Made by a program: the position numbers and the translations under genes. From the NCBI GenBank assembly GCA_021774255.1, contig JAJFJF010000003.1, forward strand, positions 1-64,000: a stretch of DNA of 64,000 nt, given 5' to 3'. The stretch's first letter is position 1. Every line of letters begins with the position of its first letter. Origin of the DNA: Gammaproteobacteria bacterium. Lineage in GTDB: Bacteria; Pseudomonadota; Gammaproteobacteria; JAJFJF01. Below are positions 16,804-25,576 of this stretch, piece by piece. The notes below the pieces were generated by a model. It saw nothing but the letters and a program-made list of their open reading frames with translations. It made no database searches and was not told the DNA's origin.

Positions 16804-17196
16804 TTATTTCACCACGCGAAAATCTGGCTTTTTAGATTTACCTGATAATGACGCTCCCTCTGCGGTTTCTTCTGCATGACGCATTTCTTTAGAGAAGACT
16901 AAACCGCGACCATTTTCTTGGGCATAAATCGCCATCACCGCTTCGACGGGAATGACAATATTCCACGGCTGTTCAGAAAACGTGCCACTGAATTCCAGTA
17001 CGGTATTACCTAAATGCAGATCTCTTATGGCATCATCAGAAATATTAAAGACGATTTTACCTTCTTCGGCATATTCAAGCGGGGCTTGTAGATCGACGGC
17101 AGTCGCATCCACCATAATGTAGGGCGTATATTGGTTATCAACGATCCATTGATGAATAGCGCGAATAAAATAAGGCTGTTGGCTGGTGGTGCTCAC
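16804..17196 (-). CDS. sspB: ClpXP specificity-enhancing factor SspB
   Basis: 130 residues. The N-terminal substrate-binding domain is recognisable: RAIHQWIVDNQYTPYI, the VDLQAPLEYAEEGKIVFNIS strand region and the MAIYAQENGRGLVF edge. The C-terminal tail ends in a short basic stretch (KKPDFRVVK), which in SspB docks the ClpX N-domain. It delivers ssrA-tagged proteins to ClpXP. It overlaps sspA by 4 bp, the conserved gammaproteobacterial order. Confidence 0.92.
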   Translation of the reverse strand: MSTTSQQPYFIRAIHQWIVDNQYTPYIMVDATAVDLQAPLEYAEEGKIVFNISDDAIRDLHLGNTVLEFSGTFSEQPWNIVIPVEAVMAIYAQENGRGLVFSKEMRHAEETAEGASLSGKSKKPDFRVVK

Positions 17197-17837
17197 GGCC
17201 GTAATTCACGTTCTGCCTCGGTGAGACTGACCTGGAAGCTTTCTCTATCAAATATACGCTTTTGGTAGTCTTTGGTGGCTTTGGTTTGTTTTGGCCACTC
17301 TACGCCTAATGCGGGTAAACGCCACAACAGCGCCGCCATACTGCAGTCAACCAAACTAAACTCTTCACTGAAAAAATAAGGCATCTCAACAAACACTGGC
17401 ATCACACTGCTTAAACCATCGATTAATTCTTTGCGTGCATTATCAACTTGTTTCCCACCTGCTTGAATTTTTTCAAGCAACTGATACCAATCTTGTTCGA
17501 TGCGATACATCATCAGGCGACTTTGCGCGCGCATGACAGGATACACAGGCATAAGAGGAGGATGTGGGAAGCGTTCGTCTAAATACTCCATGATAATATC
17601 GGATTGATGAAGCACTAAATCACGATCAACTAAAATGGGTAAACGGTGGTAAGGGTTAAGCTCAGCCACTTCATCGGGGAGCTTGTCATGCTCAAGCTCA
17701 ATAATATCAACGTTCACGCCTTTCTCAGCTAAAACGATGCGAACCCGGTGGCTGTAAGGATCAGACGTACCGGAATACAAGGTCATGATCGAGCGTTTAG
17801 CACCGCCATTATTACTTTCAGCTGCTGCGTTAGTCAT
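17193..17837 (-). CDS. sspA: Stringent starvation protein A
   Basis: 214 residues with a GST-like fold: thioredoxin-like N-terminus (MTLYSGTSDPYSHRVRIVLAE), then the LPILVDRDLVLHQSDIIMEYLDERFPHPP block, then an all-helical C-terminal domain. SspA binds RNA polymerase holoenzyme and alters transcription under starvation. It lies downstream of petC and upstream of sspB, as in many gammaproteobacteria. Confidence 0.93.
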   Translation of the reverse strand: MTNAAAESNNGGAKRSIMTLYSGTSDPYSHRVRIVLAEKGVNVDIIELEHDKLPDEVAELNPYHRLPILVDRDLVLHQSDIIMEYLDERFPHPPLMPVYPVMRAQSRLMMYRIEQDWYQLLEKIQAGGKQVDNARKELIDGLSSVMPVFVEMPYFFSEEFSLVDCSMAALLWRLPALGVEWPKQTKATKDYQKRIFDRESFQVSLTEAERELRP

Positions 17838-17849
17838 CTGTTCGGCCTC

Positions 17850-18563
17850 TTAATGTACGTCTTTCCAATATTCACGCTTTAATAAATAAACAAATATTAA
17901 AAGCGCAAGCAAAAATAATATGACCCAGACGCCTAAACGTTGACGCTCCAGCTTGGTAGGTTCACCCATGTAGGCGAGGAAATTGACTAAATCGGCTGTC
18001 AAAACATCATATTCATCCGGTGTGAGTATACCTGGCTTCACCAACGTCAGATCTATCTCACCATCGTTATAAACGGGCGCTTGCACACCTTGAAGACTTA
18101 ATAACACATGCGGCATCCCTACATCCGGAAAGACCGTGTTATTCACGCCCCACAACTTATTATCATCTTGATAAAAACCACGTAAAAAAGTGTATAACCA
18201 ATCTGCACCACGCACACGCGCGACCAAGGTCAGATCGGGGGGTTCAATACCAAACCAATTCGCCGCATCGCTTGGGCGCATCGCGATATTCATTTGGCTA
18301 CCCACGGGGGTATCTGACGTGAATATCAAATTGTCTAACAGTTGCTCGTCCGTTAATGCCAAGTCTTTACCAATGCGTTTATAGCGCATGTAGTCAGCGC
18401 TGTGGCAACCCATACAATTATTCACAAATACCTGTGCACCTCGCTGCAATGAAGCGGTATCATGCGGGTCAATCGGTGCTTTATCTACCGGCACCGCAGG
18501 CCCAGCGGCAAATGCAGACGCGCTACTGAATAAAGTTAAAGTCAATAAAATTCGCTTTATCAT
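17850..18563 (-). CDS. petC: Cytochrome c1, bc1 complex
   Basis: 237 residues: signal peptide (LFSSASAFA), a c-type haem motif CMGCH near residue 52, and a methionine ligand candidate in MNIAMRPSDAANWFG. A C-terminal anchor (VILFLLALLIFVYLL) holds it in the membrane. It passes electrons from the Rieske protein to cytochrome c. It overlaps petB by 4 bp, completing a petABC operon. Confidence 0.95.
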   Translation of the reverse strand: MIKRILLTLTLFSSASAFAAGPAVPVDKAPIDPHDTASLQRGAQVFVNNCMGCHSADYMRYKRIGKDLALTDEQLLDNLIFTSDTPVGSQMNIAMRPSDAANWFGIEPPDLTLVARVRGADWLYTFLRGFYQDDNKLWGVNNTVFPDVGMPHVLLSLQGVQAPVYNDGEIDLTLVKPGILTPDEYDVLTADLVNFLAYMGEPTKLERQRLGVWVILFLLALLIFVYLLKREYWKDVH

Positions 18564-19783
18564 TTGGTCACTCGTGTTGGCACGGGCTTCGTTTTTTCCA
18601 TGCGGGTATAAAACGGCATCGCTAAAAAGAATAGAAAATAAAGGACGGTGAATATTTGTGCTAATAATGCCCGTGTTTCAGTGGGCTCAACCAAGCCTAA
18701 ATAGCCCAGTACAACAAAGCTCACCACAAAAATAAACAAGGCAACCTTAGAAGGCCAACTACGGTAACGCAATGAGCGCACCGGGCTGCGATCTAACCAC
18801 GGCAACACAAACAAGACCGCGATCGCACCGCCCATCGCTACCACCCCCCAGAACTGATCCGGTATCGCACGTAAGATGGCGTAGTACGGTGTCATGTACC
18901 ATACGGGCGCAATGTGATCAGGCGTCACCAACGGATTCGCCGGTTCAAAATTAGGCGCTTCTAAAAAGAACCCACCCATTTCAGGCGCAAAAAACATCAC
19001 AGCACAAAAAACAATTAAAAAGATCACCACACCCACTAAATCTTTCACGGTGTAATACGGGTGAAACACAATGCCATCAACCGGATGACCATTTTCATCT
19101 TTTTGATCTTTTATATCGATGCCATCGGGGTTGCTGGAGCCGACTTCGTGCAGGGCAATCATGTGCAACACCACCAAGGCAATGATAATAAGTGGTAAGG
19201 CGACCACATGCATGGCAAAGAAGCGGTTAAGTGTCGCACCCGAAACAACATAATCACCGCGGATCCACAGCGCTAAATCATCACCCACAATGGGGATCAC
19301 CCCAAAGAGCGACGTAATCACTTGCGCTCCCCAGAAAGACATTTGCCCCCACGGCAGGAGATACCCAAAGAACGCCTCCGCCATCAATGCCAGATAGATA
19401 CACATGCCGATGACCCAGATAAGCTCACGCGGACCTTTATACGAGCCGTACAACAAGCTACGGAACATGTGCAAGTAAACCACCACGAAAAAGGCGGATG
19501 CCCCTGTCGAATGCATATAACGGATTAACCAACCGTATTCGACATCGCGCATAATATATTCTACCGATGCAAACGCGCCTTCTGCGGAAGGGTTGTAAGC
19601 CATGGTCAGCCAAATGCCGGTGACAATTTGAATAATGAGTACGAGTAATGCGAGCGAACCAAAGTAATACCAAAAATTTAAATTTTTGGGCGCATGATAC
19701 TCTGCGGCTTGCTCGTTCCAGATTTTAGTCAGTGGGAAGCGGGCATCTACCCACGTCATGAATCGACCTTTTTCGTTTGCCAT
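18560..19783 (-). CDS. petB: Cytochrome b, bc1 complex
   Basis: 407 residues, 8-9 membrane helices. The four haem-ligand histidines lie in MHSTGASAFFVVVYLH and in AMHVVALPLIIIALVVLH. The Qo-site PEWY-type motif appears as PVWY in HIAPVWYMTPYYA, a known variant position. It carries quinol oxidation and quinone reduction in the bc1 complex. It is 3 bp downstream of petA. Confidence 0.96.
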   Translation of the reverse strand: MANEKGRFMTWVDARFPLTKIWNEQAAEYHAPKNLNFWYYFGSLALLVLIIQIVTGIWLTMAYNPSAEGAFASVEYIMRDVEYGWLIRYMHSTGASAFFVVVYLHMFRSLLYGSYKGPRELIWVIGMCIYLALMAEAFFGYLLPWGQMSFWGAQVITSLFGVIPIVGDDLALWIRGDYVVSGATLNRFFAMHVVALPLIIIALVVLHMIALHEVGSSNPDGIDIKDQKDENGHPVDGIVFHPYYTVKDLVGVVIFLIVFCAVMFFAPEMGGFFLEAPNFEPANPLVTPDHIAPVWYMTPYYAILRAIPDQFWGVVAMGGAIAVLFVLPWLDRSPVRSLRYRSWPSKVALFIFVVSFVVLGYLGLVEPTETRALLAQIFTVLYFLFFLAMPFYTRMEKTKPVPTRVTK

Positions 19784-19786
19784 CTT

Positions 19787-20374
19787 CTACACCACCTCTG
19801 AATCTTCGCCAACTAATATGACCGTTTCCGCTAGATAAGCATGCGGCGGCACCACTAAGTTGGTCGGTGCAGGCACCCCTTGGTAGACACGCCCCGACAT
19901 ATCAAATTTAGAACCGTGGCAAGGGCAAAAGAAACCACCCGGCCACGTCGCATCCACACTGCCCGGCTGTGGTCGGTAAGAAGGGGAACACCCCAAATGG
20001 GTACAAATACCAATAATCACGAGGTACTCGGGTTTTATCGAGCGGTAAATATTTTGCGCGTAGGGTGGCTGTTGATCGACCAAGGAATCTGGGTCACGTA
20101 AGGGCGCATCTGACTGTGAGAGTGCTTCTAACTCTTGTGGCGTACGGTGCACAATCCATGCGGGACGACCACGCCATTCCACGGTTAACATCGCGCCGGG
20201 CTCAAGGCGACTGATATCCACCGTCACAGGCGCACCGGCGGCTTGTGCTTTTGCACTGGGTAACCAAGACTTAATAAAAGGGGTTGCTGCGAAACCCACG
20301 CCCACCGCCCCAATGGCAGTGCTGGCGCCGGTGAGAAAACGTCGGCGGCTCACATTGACGTTATTGTTGTCCAT
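19787..20374 (-). CDS. petA: Rieske iron-sulfur subunit, bc1 complex
   Basis: About 195 residues from the ATG at 20374; a GTG 15 bp upstream is also in frame. The N-terminus has a twin-arginine motif (SRRRFLTGAS) and one membrane anchor. The 2Fe-2S ligands are seen in CTHLGCSP and CPCHGSKFD. It is the first gene of petABC. It takes an electron from quinol at the Qo site. Confidence 0.95.
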   Translation of the reverse strand: MDNNNVNVSRRRFLTGASTAIGAVGVGFAATPFIKSWLPSAKAQAAGAPVTVDISRLEPGAMLTVEWRGRPAWIVHRTPQELEALSQSDAPLRDPDSLVDQQPPYAQNIYRSIKPEYLVIIGICTHLGCSPSYRPQPGSVDATWPGGFFCPCHGSKFDMSGRVYQGVPAPTNLVVPPHAYLAETVILVGEDSEVV

Positions 20375-20538
20375 TGAGGTGCTCTCCACCCGCTACTGCA
20401 GGATAAATGCTCATTTTGAATAAGAACGTGCTTGTACCGCGAACAAACACTGTTCTTGGCAGAATGCGCACGATAAGGTCGCGTGAATGATAAAGAATAT
20501 CTGCGTTTTTGACAAGGCCAGCGTGTGGCTTGTGAGTA

Positions 20539-20931
20539 TTAGCGTTTAGAGAATTGTGGGCGTTTACGCGCTTTACGTAAACCCACTTTTTTGCGCTCTA
20601 CCTCACGTGCATCACGGGTCAATAAGCCCGCTTTACGCAATGGAGAACGATGCTCTGCTTCGTGAGCAAGTAGGGCTCTGGCAATACCTAAGCGGATAGC
20701 ACCGGCTTGACCAGACGCCCCCCCACCGCGCACGGTGATGTAGAAATCGAATTTATCTTGGGTGTCAGTCACCTCAAGAGGCTGGCGCACAACCATACGC
20801 GAGGTTTCGCGACCAAAATAGTTATCTAACGACTGTCGATTGATTTTTAACTGCCCCGTACCTGCACGTAAAAATACACGTGCCGTAGCAGATTTACGTC
20901 GGCCAGTTGCATAATGATCATAACCTTGCAT
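20539..20931 (-). CDS. rpsI: 30S ribosomal protein S9
   Basis: 130 residues with S9 hallmarks: [15 protein letters not shown] at the start, [19 protein letters not shown], and the basic tail [15 protein letters not shown] that reaches the P-site tRNA. It follows rplM by 22 bp, the conserved pair. Confidence 0.97.
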   Translation of the reverse strand: MQGYDHYATGRRKSATARVFLRAGTGQLKINRQSLDNYFGRETSRMVVRQPLEVTDTQDKFDFYITVRGGGASGQAGAIRLGIARALLAHEAEHRSPLRKAGLLTRDAREVERKKVGLRKARKRPQFSKR

Positions 20932-20953
20932 GAAGAAGTACCACTCTCAATCG

Positions 20954-21382
20954 TTAAATAGTTAAAGGCTTAGGTTCTTGTGCGGTATGTGGATGTTCAG
21001 CACCCGCATATACTTTTAATTTTTTAAACATCGCGCGACCCAGCGGATTTTTTGGCAGCATGCCCTTAATCGCAGATTCAATAATGCGAGTAGGATGCTC
21101 TGCCTGTAACTTAGCAAAATTGGTCGTTTTTAAACCACCTGGGTAGCCGGTGTGATGCTGGTAGAGTTTGTTATCAAATTTTCTGCCCGTCACACGCACT
21201 TTCTCGGCATTCACGACAACAATATAGTCGCCCGTGTCCACATGCGGGGTATATTCCGCCTTATGCTTACCCTTCAAACGATGCGCAACGGCCGTCGCTA
21301 AACGACCCAATATTTGATCGGCACCATCCACAACATACCAGCTACGCTGGACTTCATGGGCTTTTGCACTAACGGTTTTCAT
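20954..21382 (-). CDS. rplM: 50S ribosomal protein L13
   Basis: 142 residues, the normal length. Recognised from [35 protein letters not shown] and [19 protein letters not shown]. First gene of the L13-S9 operon. Confidence 0.97.
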   Translation of the reverse strand: MKTVSAKAHEVQRSWYVVDGADQILGRLATAVAHRLKGKHKAEYTPHVDTGDYIVVVNAEKVRVTGRKFDNKLYQHHTGYPGGLKTTNFAKLQAEHPTRIIESAIKGMLPKNPLGRAMFKKLKVYAGAEHPHTAQEPKPLTI

Positions 21383-21512
21383 AACTCAAATCTCGAATAC
21401 AAACAATCTGGGATTGGCGATTTTACAAAAGCCACCCACAAGATACAAGCGATATTACAGCTGACAGCGGACGATCGATATAAGTAATTCAACAAACTAT
21501 CAGTAAACCAAG

Positions 21513-21830
21513 CTAATCAGGATCAGGTAAGACCAAACGCTCCACCACTTTGCCGCCTATTATATGTTGTTCAATAATCTCATCCAGATCGGCTGTGTTG
21601 CGATAGGTATACCACACCCCCTCTGGATAAACGACTAGCACGGGGCCCTGCGCGCAACGCCCCAGACAACCTGCTGTATTGGCACGTATTTTACCCTTGC
21701 CCGCCAACTGCTGTGCTTTCAGTTTTCCTTTCACGTAATCTCGCATTTCCTGTGCACTTGCTCCACCACAACACTTTCGCCCTTCGGCACGCTGGTTCAC
21801 GCAGAAAAAAAGATGTTTTTGGTAAAACAT
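21513..21830 (-). CDS. Thioredoxin-like [2Fe-2S] ferredoxin
   Basis: 105 residues. The four cysteines of this family are visible: one in FFCVNQR, one in RKCCGG, and two in TAGCLGRCAQGP. Small proteins of this type bind a 2Fe-2S cluster in a thioredoxin-like fold. It stands upstream of rplM on the same strand with a 130-bp gap. Its partner is not evident. Confidence 0.85.
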   Translation of the reverse strand: MFYQKHLFFCVNQRAEGRKCCGGASAQEMRDYVKGKLKAQQLAGKGKIRANTAGCLGRCAQGPVLVVYPEGVWYTYRNTADLDEIIEQHIIGGKVVERLVLPDPD

Positions 21831-22000
21831 TAAAAGACCTTATCAATAAACGGCGGAATATGTAATATTTTAGGTACGCAACGAACGGGTTTTCGAATAA
21901 TATTACCATAGTGCGGCCCGCACTATTTGCAAAGGCCGGTGCGAGCACTCGCCAGCCTCAAAACTTGGTTGAGCAACTAAACTTATATTATAATACACTT

Positions 22001-22942
22001 ATGTCAACTCATCACGATACAGACCCAACCGCACGCGCAAGCTTTGACGACCTACAAACCCTGATTGAGACGCTGGATGATCTCAAACAAGCCCGCGTGG
22101 CGGCCTTACGTGACGCGCGCAAAAAAACACCTATCGGCATCGATACCTCTGATCAAATTAAACAATTCACCTTGGCGCTCGATCACTATCAAGAAGCGCG
22201 CCCAGATGCGTTTGAAAAATTCACTGCCTTGCGAGAGTTTTCTACTGAAAATTACGAAAAAGACGCATTAGTCAAAAAAGCAGGTGTGCTGATCAAACGC
22301 CTGCATAATGAAATCAAGTGGGCAGAAAACACCGGCATGGATATGGCAGAAGTGACCGCAACCGATTACGCCATGATTAATTTGGCTCGCCAGATGCGTA
22401 ATCTTATTAACCCCATTGCTCCCCGTGATACAACAAAAAAAATCAACCTCACGAACGTCACCCACATGATGACCACGGCCCCCCAAGCAGCACCCAAAGA
22501 AAAATTGCTTCATGTGCATTGCACAGCACCCGCCCCTTGCCCAACTTGCGAAGGCCACCCTGCGCTGGGTGAACTCATCGATGCGATTCATAAAGAAAAC
22601 ACAAAACGCATGGCGGTATTAAAGCCTGCTTGGCAAGCCGATCCTGTGAACATACAGATTTCGCTGCTCATACAAGATATCAATTTCTCCCTTAAAAACT
22701 ACCTTGACGACACCCCACAAGCGCTCAATCAATTCGCACAATTGCAATATGCCAGTAACCAAGATGGCCGTCGCCAGGTCCTCTCGAACTACTTTAGTAA
22801 TCTACTTGTTGCACTAGAAACCGAATGCCAATGGACTGAATCACACATTAATTTGACGGATCTCAAACCCATTGACCAAACCCTCATCACGCTTATTCAG
22901 CGGCTAAAAACGATCGTTACCCCTTCAGAAACTGAAAAATAA
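22001..22942 (+). CDS. Hypothetical helical protein with a possible zinc site
   Basis: 313 residues from the ATG at 22001; an in-frame extension to 21911 lacks a ribosome site. I do not recognise it. It is predicted mostly helical with a central cysteine/histidine cluster (HVHCTAPAPCPTCEGH, residues about 168-183) that could bind zinc. The two halves on either side have a similar pattern (a DLKQARVAALRD-like region and a KENTKRMAVLKPAW-like region), so it may be an internal duplication. No signal peptide. Confidence 0.6.
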   Translation: MSTHHDTDPTARASFDDLQTLIETLDDLKQARVAALRDARKKTPIGIDTSDQIKQFTLALDHYQEARPDAFEKFTALREFSTENYEKDALVKKAGVLIKRLHNEIKWAENTGMDMAEVTATDYAMINLARQMRNLINPIAPRDTTKKINLTNVTHMMTTAPQAAPKEKLLHVHCTAPAPCPTCEGHPALGELIDAIHKENTKRMAVLKPAWQADPVNIQISLLIQDINFSLKNYLDDTPQALNQFAQLQYASNQDGRRQVLSNYFSNLLVALETECQWTESHINLTDLKPIDQTLITLIQRLKTIVTPSETEK

Positions 22943-23100
22943 GCTCTGTTTTTGCAAATTTCACTAAAAAACCTTACAAAACAGTGAAAAAAGCCATTAA
23001 ATACTGGACGCAGGCGTTTTCTCATATTAGTATCTGCGCCAGTCGAAAGTAATATTGTCTTTTGACAAGTTCTCATTTCAACAACAATGAAGGAAACATT

Positions 23101-23694
23101 ATGGCTGCAAAAAAGAAAACAACAGCAAAAAAGAAGCCTGCTGCAAAGCGCACGGTTAAAAGAAAAGTAGCGGCTAAAAAAGCGCCTGCTAAAAGAAAAG
23201 TAGCCGCTAAGAAAGCACCTGCCAAAAGAAAGGTAGCGGCTAAAAAAGCACCCGCTAAAAGAAAAGTAGCGGCTAAAAAAGCACCTGCTAAAAGAAAAGT
23301 AGCGGCTAAAAAAGCACCTGCTAAAAGAAAAGTAGCGGTTAAAAAAGCACCTGTTAAGAAAGCAGTGAAAAGAGCAACAGGCCCTATCAACAAAGCGTAC
23401 TCTAAAACGCAAATCGTAAGCGAAATTGCTGAGCACACCGAGTTGTCGAAAAAACAAGTCTCTGAAGTATTTGAAGAGCTTGGCGGCATGATTGAACGCC
23501 ATCTGAAGCCACGTGCTGCTGGTTCATTCACCTTACCGGGTCTTATCAAACTGGTTGTTGTACGTAAGCCAGCGACGAAAGCGCGTAAGGGTATTAATCC
23601 TTTCACTGGCGAACCTACCACCTTCAAGGCTAAACCAGCCCGTAATATCGTGAAAGGTCGTCCGCTGAAGAAACTTAAAGACATGGCTGCATAA
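23101..23694 (+). CDS. HU-family DNA-binding protein with lysine-rich H1-like repeats
   Basis: 197 residues from the ATG at 23101 (GAAGGAAAC upstream). Residues 1-19 are Lys/Ala-rich. Residues 20-85 are six tandem 11-residue units of the type KRKVAAKKAPA, like eukaryotic H1 tails. Residues about 95-197 are an HU/IHF fold (TQIVSEIAEHTELSKKQVSEVFEEL, then GSFTLPGLIKLVVVRKPATKARKG and NPFTGE). It likely compacts the nucleoid. The repeat number probably varies between strains. It has a strong terminator downstream. Confidence 0.9.
   Translation: MAAKKKTTAKKKPAAKRTVKRKVAAKKAPAKRKVAAKKAPAKRKVAAKKAPAKRKVAAKKAPAKRKVAAKKAPAKRKVAVKKAPVKKAVKRATGPINKAYSKTQIVSEIAEHTELSKKQVSEVFEELGGMIERHLKPRAAGSFTLPGLIKLVVVRKPATKARKGINPFTGEPTTFKAKPARNIVKGRPLKKLKDMAA
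23158..23355 (+). repeat. Six tandem 33-bp units in the HU-like gene
   Basis: Each unit encodes KRKVAAKKAPA with small changes. Units 1-6 differ mainly at silent positions, and the sixth has two substitutions. Such in-frame repeats expand and contract by slippage. Confidence 0.9.
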
Positions 23695-23720
23695 GTCTGA
23701 CTGTCGTTTAAGTCTGCTTC

Positions 23721-23753
23721 AAAAAAGGCGGTTCAATAGAACCGCCTTTTTTT
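23721..23753 (+). terminator. Rho-independent terminator after the HU-like gene
   Basis: AAAAAAGGCGGTTC-AATA-GAACCGCCTTTTTTT: an 8-bp GC-rich stem with a 4-nt loop and a T tract. It would terminate the HU-like gene and, because of the A tract, also the convergent hydrolase gene. Confidence 0.92.
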
Positions 23754-23779
23754 ATACCTGATTAAAATAGCAATAAACC

Positions 23780-24436
23780 CTAACGCAACCGCGCTATTAA
23801 ACCATCACGTAACTCAATCAAACGCTGATGGAAGAAGTGACTTGCCCCCGGCATGCGCCATACCGCTGGCGGTTCAGGCATTTGCTCACACCAAGCAAAC
23901 ACTTTATCAGCCTCGACAATCTCATCGGCATCCCCCTGCACGACTAACCATGGGCAAGGTGGGCGCACCACGTCACTGAAATCAAACCGGCCCACTGGCG
24001 GGGCAATACTGACAAGCTGCGCAAAGCCACCACTTTGTGCAACACGGATCGACACATACGCACCAAATGAAAAGCCCGCCAGCCAGATATCATGGGAGGG
24101 CAACACCGCTTTTACCCAATCAACCACGGCACGCAAGTCATCCATTTCTCCTTCACCTTCTGCATATTCCCCTTGGCTTTTACCCACACTGCGAAAATTA
24201 AATCGCACCACTTTCATGCCCATGCGGCTAAATGCGGTCGCCACGGTATGCACGACTTTGTTTTGCATGGAACCACCGTGCAATGAATGCGGATGACACA
24301 CGATACCCACTGCGGATCGCTTTGCTTGTGTGGCTGTTTCTGCTGCTTGAGGGGTGAGGGTCCACATGTCTACATCGCCCGCAGGGCCTGCCAATAAAAA
24401 GTGACTTTCGCCCTCCGGAAAATCGAGTGGTTGCAT
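23780..24436 (-). CDS. Alpha/beta hydrolase (COG2945-like)
   Basis: 218 residues. The nucleophile elbow GFSFGA holds the serine, the acid is likely in GDADEIVEA, and the histidine in GASHFFHQR. The opening CHPHSLHGGSMQNKVVHT is typical of the COG2945 group of small alpha/beta hydrolases with unknown substrate. It ends convergent with the HU-like gene. Confidence 0.85.
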   Translation of the reverse strand: MQPLDFPEGESHFLLAGPAGDVDMWTLTPQAAETATQAKRSAVGIVCHPHSLHGGSMQNKVVHTVATAFSRMGMKVVRFNFRSVGKSQGEYAEGEGEMDDLRAVVDWVKAVLPSHDIWLAGFSFGAYVSIRVAQSGGFAQLVSIAPPVGRFDFSDVVRPPCPWLVVQGDADEIVEADKVFAWCEQMPEPPAVWRMPGASHFFHQRLIELRDGLIARLR

Positions 24437-24497
24437 GATGAGGTTCTCTTGAATAAACTAGCGAGCAAGATAACATAATTATAGGTAGGAGCACAGT

Positions 24498-24839
24498 ATG
24501 GCGATCGCCACCTGGTTGTGGGAATTACTGGTTTTTTTGATCGGTGGAATGTGTGGCTTTTTATTGCTGCAATTCTTATCACGTAAAAAAGAAGCCGAGC
24601 TGGAAAAGCAGATTGCACACCAGCAAGCCATGCTGAATGAATACCAAGATAAAGTGCAGCAGCATTTTATGACCACCGCTACTTTAGTAAACCACATGAC
24701 CGCCAGTTACCAAGCGGTTTACACACACCTGGTGAGCGGCGCAAAATCATTGTGTAAAGAAAGTGAAAAGCCACGCTATGATAGGCTAGAAACGCAAGAA
24801 ACAAGAGAGACAAACAATCATCTTGAAACAATAGATTAG
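24498..24839 (+). CDS. yhcB: YhcB/DUF1043 (ZapG-like) inner-membrane protein
   Basis: 113 residues: an N-terminal membrane segment (LWELLVFLIGGMCGFLLLQFL) followed by a charged coiled coil (EAELEKQIAHQQAMLNEYQDKVQQHF). This is the DUF1043 pattern; the family is linked with cell division and envelope growth. It lies near degQ, as yhcB does in enterobacteria, but a divergent outer-membrane gene separates the two here. Confidence 0.85.
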   Translation: MAIATWLWELLVFLIGGMCGFLLLQFLSRKKEAELEKQIAHQQAMLNEYQDKVQQHFMTTATLVNHMTASYQAVYTHLVSGAKSLCKESEKPRYDRLETQETRETNNHLETID

Positions 24840-24852
24840 CATGAGCATTGCA

Positions 24853-25398
24853 TTAGAAACGATAAGCAACCCCGGCTAAGACATAATTGTCATCTATCTC
24901 TTCTATGCCTTCCGTGTGCTCCCATTCCAGTCGTAAGCCAATATTCTGCGTCACGTAATACTGCAAACCTAACCCGTAGGTCAGCCCCACTTCTTCTTGC
25001 TGCTGATTATTATCAAAGCCATCATAAAGATAGCTTTCGGCATACCGCATACCCATTTTACCAAACACAGACAAGCCATAAATAATCGGTAAAAAGCCGA
25101 GCGCATTAAGATCATAAATTTGTGAGGGCAGCATATCCGCACGCACTTCTGTTTGATCACCAAAATCTGTGTAGCTGCCTTCTACTGCAAAAAAAGTGCT
25201 AAAACTATAACCCCCAAAAAAGTTATAGCCTGGTTGATAGTGTTTATTCGGTTCGTAGGTTTCGGCATTCAGTGAAAAGCCGCTTTCAGCAAATCCGCCG
25301 ACCTCTTTGCCGACATACCAACCGGATGCCGCATACGTCACCTGTGCGGCAAGCACACAAGTTAACAAGAGGGTAAATGTAGCGAGGATAACTTTCAT
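24853..25398 (-). CDS. Outer-membrane beta-barrel protein (opacity/OmpA-like)
   Basis: 181 residues with a signal peptide ending VTYAA, then alternating strands: GWYVGKEVGGFAES, GYNFFGGYSFSTFFAVEGSY, GLSVFGKMGMRYAE, GLGLQYYVTQNIGLRLEWEH, and a C-terminal VLAGVAYRF. An 8-stranded barrel is expected. The family is the opacity/OmpW-like group, often surface-exposed. The gene lies between yhcB and degQ on the opposite strand. Confidence 0.8.
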   Translation of the reverse strand: MKVILATFTLLLTCVLAAQVTYAASGWYVGKEVGGFAESGFSLNAETYEPNKHYQPGYNFFGGYSFSTFFAVEGSYTDFGDQTEVRADMLPSQIYDLNALGFLPIIYGLSVFGKMGMRYAESYLYDGFDNNQQQEEVGLTYGLGLQYYVTQNIGLRLEWEHTEGIEEIDDNYVLAGVAYRF

Positions 25399-25576
25399 AA
25401 CGCCAGCACGGATAACGGAAGTAAGCCCTCCTATTCTAACTCAAAAAGAAAATAAGTCAATTAACTGAGTTAGTTATACTGCTTTGACGTATACTTAAGC
25501 GGCCCCATCTTATATTATGATAGATACTTAACCGCTATTTTCACGGCAAGCTCCTGCCATAACAAGGAAAAACATA

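Noticed and set aside
23158-23355. CRISPR-like array
   Set aside because: The 33-bp repeats have no spacers and lie in frame within the HU-like gene; no cas genes are in the window.
22897-23684. Long antisense frames over the HU-like gene (FSRCFFSRY and LAGAFLAATFL repeats)
   Set aside because: They mirror the 33-bp tandem repeats on the opposite strand; the HU frame has the start site, domain match and terminator.
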